Shown: in pieces, positions 46,976-54,614 of the stretch
Position numbering within the stretch: position 1 is the stretch's first letter
Layout of the letters: the number at the start of each line of letters is the position of its first letter
Assembly (NCBI RefSeq): GCF_003130205.1
Contig: NZ_NRDF01000004.1
Span: 1-64,000 of the forward strand
From: Aggregatibacter actinomycetemcomitans
GTDB taxonomy: Bacteria > Pseudomonadota > Gammaproteobacteria > Enterobacterales > Pasteurellaceae
Reading direction: 5' to 3'
DNA: 64,000 nucleotides
The notes under the pieces: model-generated
Databases searched by the model: none
What the model was told of the DNA's origin: nothing
What the model saw: the letters and a program-made list of their open reading frames with translations, nothing else
Translations under genes and position numbers: made by a program

Positions 46976-47621
46976 AAAGTATTCACAATCAAGTCCGGCT
47001 TGATTGTTCCCCCTTCGGGGCCGTCGGCAGAGCCGACGTTCAAAAAGCGTTACTTTTTGTGCGGTCATTTTTACGTGTGTTTTTTGACGACCAAAAAGTG
47101 AGCTGTAATCGATGAATTTTTTGCAAATTTTCGCTTGACGAAAAAGATGCCGAAAAAGAGAAAGGTAAAAGATACTTACCCGCGAAACCATCGCCGATAA
47201 GTGAGACGGGCGATAGTTACAGTGAAAACTCCGTTCGGTATCGACTGTGACTGTCCAAAGTGTGTGTCCTCTTGTTACTAAATCGCGCGCAATGTTACGC
47301 CTGAACGCCAGATTCGTCAAGGTGTTATACTTTGAAAAATCAAATTGGCTTTTCTACAACAAGCCCTCCTAACAAAACCTTTCAGACAGAAGACAATACC
47401 ATGGAATTTGATGTACAATCACCAAAGCCAGCACGCTATTTTTTGTATGGACTTTAGACAGGTTAGATGGAATTTTCGAAATAAACACAAGGTGGGTTTG
47501 ATAACTCACCTAAAAAATACCGAAAAAACCGACCGCACAACAAGCAACGTTTTTTGAACGTCGGCTATGCCGACGACCCCGAAAGAGGAACAATCAAGCC
47601 GGACTTGATTGTGAATACTTT
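46976..47621. repeat. Element bounded by ~75-nt near-perfect inverted repeats, no recognised gene
   Basis: The left arm 46976-47051 and right arm 47546-47621 are inverted copies with only a handful of differences. Both read AAGTATTCACAATCAAGTCC, then GGCTTGATTGTTCC, the TTCGGGG-YCGTCGGCA core, GCCGACGTTCAAAAA. Within each arm, TCAAG-TCCGG-CTTGA and GTCGGC-NNN-GCCGAC are further small palindromes. A TGTGCGGTC follows inside each arm. The middle (47052-47545) holds two hairpins, ATCGCC/GGCGAT (47188-47214) and ACAGT/ACTGT (47219-47250). It also has an ATG at 47401 with 18 sense codons (MEFDVQSPKPARYFLYGL) and no known gene. The right arm ends at the stop of the methyltransferase gene. Nature unknown; MITE-like is my inference. 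Confidence 0.75.
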
Positions 47622-47622
47622 T

Positions 47623-48423
47623 TTATTCTACCTTCCACCAAATCAGCCCCCATTTGCGTTGTCCATGCACAATGGGTTCGTTGTTCTGTTGTTTTTGACG
47701 ATAAAATGCCGCCAGCCCCTGCTTTTCTTTTTCACTCAATTGCCCTAGCGAAAATTCAACGGAGTTGAGTAAATCCTCGTAGGTCTCGCCCATAAAACGA
47801 CCGGGTTCCGTTTCGATGAAATTCAGATTAGCTTGAATGCCTTTTTGGTAAAGCCGATTAAGCAAATAAATATAACTCGGAAAGCCGATGTCTTCGCGCC
47901 CGATAGCACTGAAAACCCCGTCATCTAAAAAATGCCGTTGGGTGATAGACGTAAGATAAACACGTTTTTTGGCTTTGGCGCGGAGTTTGTCGATCATATC
48001 GTCCAAATCATCCACCAAAGTGGAACGCGACGCCAAAACCACATCCGCCTGCGGCACATCCGTCCAATCCTCCGCCCAGGAACGGTGAATTAAGCTGATA
48101 TTTTCCCGTTGCAGCTTTTGCTTATAATCCGCCAGCACATCAAGCATTCCCGCGCTGTAATCCAACGCGTAGACCTGTTGGCATTGCTGTGCCAAAGGAA
48201 GAGCAAACGTACCCGGCCCGCAACCGATGTCCAGCACGGTTTCATGCGGCTGCACCTGCATGGTTTGCAGCAATTGCTGATTGTAACGGCTGGCTTTGCC
48301 TACCAGATTTTCCGCCATCTTCGTTGCTTTTTTATCCCATTTTTCCGATGGCAAATTGTAATGATGGCAAGCGATAAGATGTTGTTTATAGAGTTCGTTG
48401 AAATCAATGTCGTCAATAGTCAT
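47623..48423 (-). CDS. SAM-dependent methyltransferase (class I)
   Basis: The 266-residue protein has the class I Rossmann motif ETVLDIGCGPGTFALPLA (about 68-85), followed by YALDYSAGMLDVL. The C-terminal part is rich in aromatics. Substrate unknown; similar uncharacterised proteins exist in Haemophilus. The start at 48423 has AGGA in front, whereas the frame extends 26 codons upstream without conservation. Its stop touches the right arm of the inverted-repeat element. Confidence 0.85.
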   Translation of the reverse strand: MTIDDIDFNELYKQHLIACHHYNLPSEKWDKKATKMAENLVGKASRYNQQLLQTMQVQPHETVLDIGCGPGTFALPLAQQCQQVYALDYSAGMLDVLADYKQKLQRENISLIHRSWAEDWTDVPQADVVLASRSTLVDDLDDMIDKLRAKAKKRVYLTSITQRHFLDDGVFSAIGREDIGFPSYIYLLNRLYQKGIQANLNFIETEPGRFMGETYEDLLNSVEFSLGQLSEKEKQGLAAFYRQKQQNNEPIVHGQRKWGLIWWKVE

Positions 48424-48512
48424 TTTTTTCCTAAAAGTGCGGTCGTTTTCGGGAATGAATTTTACTGCAATGCTATATGCTTTGAAATATAGCGTGAGCA
48501 AGATTTACGCCA

Positions 48513-48550
48513 TAAAAAACCGCACTTTGATTACTCAAAAGTGCGGTCGG
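48513..48550 (-). terminator. Uptake-sequence pair forming the terminator of the efflux operon
   Basis: On the minus strand CCGCACTTTTGA pairs with TCAAAGTGCGG around GTAA, followed by six T. It begins 19 bases after the end of the efflux pump gene. Confidence 0.85.
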
Positions 48551-48568
48551 TTCTACAAACAATTCTGT

Positions 48569-51500
48569 TTAATGATTAATCTCACCTTCAATCGGTTTGA
48601 TGCTTTCATCGAATTCCGGTAACGGTTTGTGTTCGCTTGCGATGTAAGAATAAATCACCGGCAACACAAACAAGGTAAACAGCGTGCCGATTGCCAAACC
48701 GGCAACGATGACGATACCGATACTGAAACGGGACACCGCGCCGGCACCGGTTGCGTAAAGCAACGGAATAAGACCGGCAATCATCGCGGCGGTAGTCATC
48801 AGAATCGGACGCAACCGCACTTTCGCCGCTTCGGTAATGGCTTCAATACGGGTTTTACCGTGGTTTAACTGTTCTTCTTTCGCCACTTCACACATCAAAA
48901 TACCGTGTTTGGTGATCAAGCCCACCAGCGTAATCAAGCCCACCTGCGAATAAATGTTCAAGGTACTGCCCGCCACACCGATAACACTGAAGAAGTTGAG
49001 TGCCAACAATGCACCACTAATTGCCAACGGCACGGAAATCATGATCACCAGCGGGTCGCGAATGGATTCAAACTGAATCGCCAGCACCAAGAAGATGATA
49101 ACCACCGCCAACACGAAGGTCACCGCTAAGGCATTGCCTTCTTGTACCAACTGACGCGCTTCTCCTTTGAAATCGTAGTTATAGCCCTGTGGCAATAACT
49201 CTTGGGCGTTGTCTTGCAACCATTGGATGGCATCCCCGATGGAAGAGCCCGGCATTGGCACAGCACTGATTACAGCAGAGTTCAGCTGGCTGAAACGTGG
49301 TAATGAGCTTGGTTGCGGTTCTAATGACATAGTAACCAGGCTACTTAACGGTACAGATTTGCCATTGGCTGCGCTGACGTAATAATTATTCCAGCTTTCC
49401 GGAGATAATCGATTAGCACGTTTTACCTGTGAAATAATTTTATAGGCGCGACCATCAATATCCACCCGCTCAACCGTTGCTGCAGAAAGAAAACTACCCA
49501 ATGTGGCACTTATTTGCTGCATAGTTATGCCATAGGTACCGGCTTTTTCACGGTCAATTTTAATGTGCATTTGTGCCGTATCAAATTTCAAATCCAAATT
49601 CGTGTAAACGAATTTACCTGATTCCTGCATGGCGTCCAGGAATTTACCGGCAACATTCGCCAAGTCGTTATAGCCTTGTGAGGTGCTGATAATAAAGCCG
49701 ATTGGCGGCCCTTGTTCCCCGGTGTTAATTTCCGGGAAAGCGAAGCCACTGACGGACACTTCCGGAATGGATTTCGCTTTATTGTTCAACTCTTCCAATA
49801 CTTGCGCCTGACTCTTGGAACGTTCGCTCCAATCTTTTAAGGTCACTACGTTAAGAGATTGGTTGGAACTCGGCACACCGGAAATGGTCATGGCGAACTG
49901 CACTTCAGGCGTGGTGGTAAGAATTTCCTGATACGGTGCCATGGCAGCCTGCACATAATCTACGTTCACGTTAGAAGGTGCCGAACCGATTGCCAAGAAT
50001 GCGCCCTTATCTTCCGCCGGGGTTAATTCACTGGATAGCGATTTAAACAATACCGGCAAGGTCACAAAAATAATAGCGGCGAACACCAACATACATTTCC
50101 GGTTTTGCATCACCAAATCTAAAATGTATGCGTAAATATTGTTAACCCTCGTTAAAGTGCGGTTCACACGTTCTTCCAATTTACTTGGCTGATCGTGCGC
50201 TTTCAGTAATTTACTGGTCATCATCGGCGACAGGGTTAATGCCACGATGCCGGAAATGAACACTGCACCGGCAAGGGTTAACGCGAACTCTTTAAATAAC
50301 GTACCGGTAATCCCGCCCATCAACGCCATCGGAGAATACACCGCAATCAAGGCGATAGTCATGGAAATCACCGGCACGGCAATTTCACGGGTGCCGATAA
50401 TGGCTGCGCGGAACGGGGTTTCGCCCAGCTTAATGTGACGGTCCACATTTTCCAACACCACAATGGCGTCATCCACCACCAACCCAATCGCCAAAATCAA
50501 GGCAAGCAAGGTCATCAAGTTAATGGAGAAATCCAAGGTTTGCAGCATCATGATTACCCCGATAAGGGAAATCGGAATGGTAATCACCGGAATTAAAATC
50601 GCACGGAAGGAACCGATAAACATGGTAATCACCACCAAAACGATAATGGTCGCTTCAATGATGGTTTTCACCACTTCATCAATGGAGTTATTGATAGCAA
50701 TAGTGCGGTCATACAAAATGTCGGTTTGAATGGCATCCGGCAGGTTATTTTTAATGTTTTCATACAACGGCAGAATTTTTTCCGCCACGGTTAACGGGTT
50801 TGCGGAAGAGGTCGGGTTAATCGCCAACACTACCGAATCGGCACCATTCGCCACCGCACGGGCGGTATCGCTGGATTTATTCAACTCAATATCCGCAATA
50901 TCACGTAAGCGTACCAATTTATCGCCGCTGGAATACACAATAAGTTTGCTTAATTCATCCACAGACTTGGTGGTGGTATCCACTTTGTTTTTATAAACCA
51001 CATAAAAACCATTATCGTTACCCGCCGCCGTTTGCACGTTATTTGCCGACAAGGCGGACATCACTTGTGTCGCGGAAAGATTTTGCGCCGCCATTTTTTG
51101 CGGATCCAACCAAATACGCAACGCATATTCGGAGGCACCGAAAATTTGCACGCTCGCCACCCCTTCAACAGTGAAGAACTGCGGTTTTACCACACGTTCA
51201 ATGTAATCGGTCACCTGGCTGGCATCTAATTTACCGGAGCGGAAGCTAATATACATAATCCCCGAACCACCGGTTGATGAACTCACTGTCGGGTCTTCTA
51301 TCCCCTTTGGCAACTCGGAACGTACCGAGTTCACCTTCGCCAACACATCGGCAAGTGCCGCGTTCGGGTCGGTATTTAATTTCATTTTTACCGTAATGGT
51401 AGAGCTGCTCGGACTACTAGAGGAAGACATATAATCCACGTTATCTGCCTGCGCCACCGCTTCCTCCAGCTTTGAAGTTACAAATGCCTGAATCAAGTTG

Positions 51501-51667
51501 GCATCTGCACCGGGATACACTGTGGAAACCTGAATTACGGTTGTGGTCATTTTAGGATATTCACGTACCGCCAGTTTGGAAATCGCCTGCAAACCAAGAA
51601 TGATAATTAGCAGGCTGATTGAAACCGCAAGTACCGGGCGTCGAATAAATATATCGGTAAATTTCAT
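48569..51667 (-). CDS. acrB: RND multidrug efflux pump, inner-membrane subunit (AcrB type)
   Basis: This is the proton-driven trimeric pump that exports drugs, dyes and detergents through a tripartite channel. The 1032-residue protein has the twelve-helix, two-large-loop layout. It starts MKFTDIFIRRPVLAVSISLL and has DPNAAL, GLVVDDAIVVLENVDRH (with the proton-relay Asp pair) and LVGLITKHGILMCEVA. No TolC-like gene is in the window. The gene lies 13 bases after the adaptor gene. Exact ortholog naming is by similarity to Haemophilus AcrB. Confidence 0.93.
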   Translation of the reverse strand: MKFTDIFIRRPVLAVSISLLIIILGLQAISKLAVREYPKMTTTVIQVSTVYPGADANLIQAFVTSKLEEAVAQADNVDYMSSSSSPSSSTITVKMKLNTDPNAALADVLAKVNSVRSELPKGIEDPTVSSSTGGSGIMYISFRSGKLDASQVTDYIERVVKPQFFTVEGVASVQIFGASEYALRIWLDPQKMAAQNLSATQVMSALSANNVQTAAGNDNGFYVVYKNKVDTTTKSVDELSKLIVYSSGDKLVRLRDIADIELNKSSDTARAVANGADSVVLAINPTSSANPLTVAEKILPLYENIKNNLPDAIQTDILYDRTIAINNSIDEVVKTIIEATIIVLVVITMFIGSFRAILIPVITIPISLIGVIMMLQTLDFSINLMTLLALILAIGLVVDDAIVVLENVDRHIKLGETPFRAAIIGTREIAVPVISMTIALIAVYSPMALMGGITGTLFKEFALTLAGAVFISGIVALTLSPMMTSKLLKAHDQPSKLEERVNRTLTRVNNIYAYILDLVMQNRKCMLVFAAIIFVTLPVLFKSLSSELTPAEDKGAFLAIGSAPSNVNVDYVQAAMAPYQEILTTTPEVQFAMTISGVPSSNQSLNVVTLKDWSERSKSQAQVLEELNNKAKSIPEVSVSGFAFPEINTGEQGPPIGFIISTSQGYNDLANVAGKFLDAMQESGKFVYTNLDLKFDTAQMHIKIDREKAGTYGITMQQISATLGSFLSAATVERVDIDGRAYKIISQVKRANRLSPESWNNYYVSAANGKSVPLSSLVTMSLEPQPSSLPRFSQLNSAVISAVPMPGSSIGDAIQWLQDNAQELLPQGYNYDFKGEARQLVQEGNALAVTFVLAVVIIFLVLAIQFESIRDPLVIMISVPLAISGALLALNFFSVIGVAGSTLNIYSQVGLITLVGLITKHGILMCEVAKEEQLNHGKTRIEAITEAAKVRLRPILMTTAAMIAGLIPLLYATGAGAVSRFSIGIVIVAGLAIGTLFTLFVLPVIYSYIASEHKPLPEFDESIKPIEGEINH

Positions 51668-51680
51668 TCGCTGGTCCTAA

Positions 51681-52877
51681 TTAGAGGTTAGTTTTACTTG
51701 CCGGTTGAGTGGTACCCACGCCTTGTTTATCCAAAACAATCACTAACGAGCCGTTGCTTAAACTTTGCTGACCGCCGGTAATGATTTTATCGCCGATTTT
51801 CACTTCATCGCCTTTTAGTTGGGAATAGATGCCTTGGCGATCTTTGGTGAATACGGTGATTTGATGGGCGCGGTACATTTTGTTCACATCGCCTTTTGAG
51901 GCAAATTTTTCTTTTTCTTCATCCGAAAGAGCGGTCAAAATATAAAGTGATTCGCCATACATGTTGTAGCTCACCGCTACTTGCGGCACCACGATTTGAT
52001 CGTATTCCGTCGGCAATGCCACGTTTAAACGGGTAAACATACCGGATAATAATTTCGCGCCATCCTCCGGCTCGAATGTGGCTTGCACATCAACTAAACC
52101 GGTAGAAGAACTGATTGCCGGTTCAATGGTGGTTACTTTCGCCGCAAAAGTTTCCCCTAAACGGGCATCGGCAGTAGCAGTCACTTTTTGACCAAGACGC
52201 AATTCATCCAACAAATTTTGTGCAATAGAGAAATCCACTTTCATGGAACTGCGATCTTCCACACGCACGATTTCGGTGCCGTTTGACACATATTGCCCCA
52301 CATTCACTTTCACAATACCCGCTTTGCCGTCAAACGGTGCAAGGATCTGGCGACGCTCAACGGTGGCTTTTAAAGATTCCACATTGGCAACCTGCGCATC
52401 ATATGCCGCTTTGGCATTATCCAATTCCTGACGGGAAACGCCGCCGCTTTTTGCCAGATTCGCATAACGTTGATAAGTTTGACGTAACGAAATCACTTGC
52501 GCTTCGGCAGCCCGTAAACCGGCGCGTTCAACGGAACTATCTAATTCCACCAACACATCACCTTTCTTGACGTTTTGTCCGTTCTCCACTAAAACTTTTG
52601 AAATCGTACCCGCACTTTGTGCACTCAACACAGCCCCTTGGTTCGGACGCACCAAACCGGTGGTTTCAATAACCGGTGTCCACTGTTGCGAAGTAACAGT
52701 CATTGCCGTCACCGGCGACGGGGATTCACCTTGATTGGCAAGGAAATCCGCAATGCCTTTTGATTTCATATAATTCATCACAATCATTGCGACAAAAAGT
52801 AATACGAATACACCCAAAGCCAGTTTCAAAAAGAACACATGGGAACGCTTTGGTCTGTTGATTTGAGTTGAACTCAT
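51681..52877 (-). CDS. acrA: RND efflux periplasmic adaptor (AcrA type)
   Basis: The adaptor links the pump to the outer membrane channel. The 398 residues have one N-terminal transmembrane helix (about 15-35, FFLKLALGVFVLLFVAMIVM). The lipoyl halves are VLSAQSAGTISKVLVENGQN and QILAPFDGKAGIVKVNVG (as APFDGKAGIVKVNVGQYV), on either side of a coiled-coil hairpin (about 115-160). The start at 52877 has GGAGT before it. The protein is anchored by the helix, unlike the lipidated E. coli AcrA. Confidence 0.93.
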   Translation of the reverse strand: MSSTQINRPKRSHVFFLKLALGVFVLLFVAMIVMNYMKSKGIADFLANQGESPSPVTAMTVTSQQWTPVIETTGLVRPNQGAVLSAQSAGTISKVLVENGQNVKKGDVLVELDSSVERAGLRAAEAQVISLRQTYQRYANLAKSGGVSRQELDNAKAAYDAQVANVESLKATVERRQILAPFDGKAGIVKVNVGQYVSNGTEIVRVEDRSSMKVDFSIAQNLLDELRLGQKVTATADARLGETFAAKVTTIEPAISSSTGLVDVQATFEPEDGAKLLSGMFTRLNVALPTEYDQIVVPQVAVSYNMYGESLYILTALSDEEKEKFASKGDVNKMYRAHQITVFTKDRQGIYSQLKGDEVKIGDKIITGGQQSLSNGSLVIVLDKQGVGTTQPASKTNL

Positions 52878-52902
52878 AAAAACTCCGTAACTATTTCTTG
52901 AA

Positions 52903-53469
52903 TTAATTTTTAATAGCAAGCCAAGTCCGTTCAATGACGGCCTCCAGCATTTCCGTTGAAACTTGCGGGGAAAAATGTCGGCATTTAAAGGCGATATTGA
53001 AAGCACTTTCCAATGAAATCGCAAATAAAATAGGAGGAGGCACATCAGCCAGCTCTCCTGCCGCCTTTGCTTTGACGCAAAAATGATACCAGATGCTGTC
53101 ACTTTCCCATTTTTGACAAATATCGGAAAAGCCCGGCAAGGACTCGTATTGCCCCATATTCGCCATAATAGTTGGCTCCGCTTCTAAGAAATGCCAAATA
53201 TTCCACCACATTTTTCGATATTGCTGAAAAAACGGCTGCCTCTCATCGTAGCCTTCCTTCAACACATCCTGGAAATTTTGAAAAATATATCGGGCAAACT
53301 GGGTCAACAATTCATCTTTATTTTTAAAATAAATGTAAATTGTCCCCGGCGAGATTTTTGCTTCTCTGGCAATCTTGTGCATAGACAAGTTTGGTAGCCC
53401 CACCGTTGCCATTAATGCATCGGTGGCAGTAAAAATCCGCTCGATCATATCCGTTTCAGATTGATTCAT
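52903..53469 (-). CDS. acrR: TetR-family repressor of the efflux operon (AcrR type)
   Basis: The 188-residue protein has an N-terminal helix-turn-helix (LSMHKIAREAKISPGTIYIYF, shown as MHKIAREAKISPGTIYIYF, about 28-47) and a helical ligand domain. It is the first gene of the acrR-acrA-acrB operon. A clear palindrome about 100 bases upstream is the likely operator, so it probably represses its own operon until a pump substrate binds. Confidence 0.9.
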   Translation of the reverse strand: MNQSETDMIERIFTATDALMATVGLPNLSMHKIAREAKISPGTIYIYFKNKDELLTQFARYIFQNFQDVLKEGYDERQPFFQQYRKMWWNIWHFLEAEPTIMANMGQYESLPGFSDICQKWESDSIWYHFCVKAKAAGELADVPPPILFAISLESAFNIAFKCRHFSPQVSTEMLEAVIERTWLAIKN

Positions 53470-53570
53470 AGTAAATTTAATAAAATTGAGTTAATCGTTA
53501 GAAGTGCGGTGAAAATTTTTCTCAAATCGCACATTTAGGTAGGTTACAAACAGTCAATACACCGGCACTG

Positions 53571-53588
53571 AATGAACGTTCGTTCATT
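53571..53588 (-). promoter_or_regulatory. Operator palindrome of the TetR-type repressor
   Basis: AATGAACG-TT-CGTTCATT is a perfect 8-bp inverted repeat with a 2-base spacer, 102 bases before the repressor start, a typical TetR-family operator in form and place. The rest of the gap (53470-53622) holds one uptake sequence (about 53502). Confidence 0.75.
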
Positions 53589-53622
53589 TTATTGATTTTT
53601 TCTTATTTGGCAAGCTAAAAAT

Positions 53623-53655
53623 AAAAAAGTGCGGTTATTTTTCACCGCACTTTTA
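53623..53655 (-). terminator. Uptake-sequence pair forming the ftsN terminator
   Basis: On the minus strand AAAAGTGCGGT pairs with ACCGCACTTTT around GAAAAATA, followed by a T-rich run. It starts 16 bases after the ftsN stop. Confidence 0.85.
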
Positions 53656-53671
53656 TGCTTTCATCTTCGGA

Positions 53672-54505
53672 TTACATCCCGATAACCACGCAACTAATCA
53701 CGCTTTTGGCTTTCTCCTGCATCTTCACGGCGGCATTACGATCACCTGCCGGACCAACCACCACGCGGTTCCAATCGGCACTTTCATTCACCCTCGCCGG
53801 CAAGCCGAGTAGCGCCAAACGCGCTTGTAAATTTTCTGCCTGCCCTTTGTTTTTGAAAGCGCCGCATTGTAAGCCGTATTTTCGCTCACCGCCATTGGAT
53901 GTCGTGGTTTGCGGTGGCGCAGGTTGCGGTTTCTGCGGCTGTTGCTGCGGTTCAAGTTTTTTCGGCGATTCGGCTTTCACCGTTTGTTCCGCTTTTTTCT
54001 CCTCTTTCAGCGGTGTGGCTTTCTTCGCTTCTACCACTTGAGGCTGCGGTTTTGTTTGTTGTTGCGGCGGTTGTTGTGTTGTTGGTTGAGCAGGCTGTTG
54101 TACCGCTTGTTGTTGGGCTTCTGCCGCTTTGGTTTTCGCCAGTTCCGCCTGTTTCTGTTCTTCTTCCATTGCCTGTAAAATCTTGCGTTGTTCTTCCGTT
54201 AAACGCATATTTTTATCTAACGATTTCGGGTTGTCATCAATAGGTACGGTGCGGGTTTCCAAGGCTTTAATATAGCTCCACACCTCTTCAGGACGATTCG
54301 GCAACACGCTTTTCGGTTGCGTTTTTTCCGCACTTTCGACCGGTTGCACCACCGGTTCCGGCGCTTTTTCTTTTAATAAATAAAGACCGAATGCAAACGC
54401 CGCCACAATCACGCCGGCAATGATAAATAATAGGGGTTTATTACTTTTTTTCTGTTTCTTCTTTTTCTTTGCGCCGTTGCGGGCGGCATAATCACGTTGT
54501 GCCAC
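53672..54505 (-). CDS. ftsN: Cell division protein FtsN (SPOR domain)
   Basis: FtsN triggers septal wall synthesis. The 277 residues have a basic cytoplasmic start (NGAKKKKKQKKSNKP), one transmembrane helix (about 25-43), a Gln/Pro-rich linker (about 120-200) and a C-terminal SPOR domain that binds denuded glycan (about 205-275, YGLQCGAFKNKGQAENLQAR). Length and layout fit FtsN. priA follows on the same strand upstream. Confidence 0.9.
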   Translation of the reverse strand: MAQRDYAARNGAKKKKKQKKSNKPLLFIIAGVIVAAFAFGLYLLKEKAPEPVVQPVESAEKTQPKSVLPNRPEEVWSYIKALETRTVPIDDNPKSLDKNMRLTEEQRKILQAMEEEQKQAELAKTKAAEAQQQAVQQPAQPTTQQPPQQQTKPQPQVVEAKKATPLKEEKKAEQTVKAESPKKLEPQQQPQKPQPAPPQTTTSNGGERKYGLQCGAFKNKGQAENLQARLALLGLPARVNESADWNRVVVGPAGDRNAAVKMQEKAKSVISCVVIGM

Positions 54506-54614
54506 AATAAAACCTGTCTCAATAAAACCAAATAAATAATGAAATCACGATGATAAAAAATGCCGACAATTCTACGCAAAAATTGCGCTATTGACTACTG
54601 CAATCCCAAATAAA

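Noticed and set aside
47150-47270. Known riboswitch (Mg2+, Mn2+, lysine or molybdenum cofactor) upstream of corA
   Set aside because: The hairpins do not show the conserved loop sequences of these classes that I can recall, and the region lies within the inverted-repeat element instead of directly before corA.
46961-47320. Open minus-strand frame of about 119 codons inside the inverted-repeat element
   Set aside because: Its translation follows the repeat arm and hairpins, shows no protein-like pattern and has no good ribosome-binding site; it is best explained as chance within the repeat.
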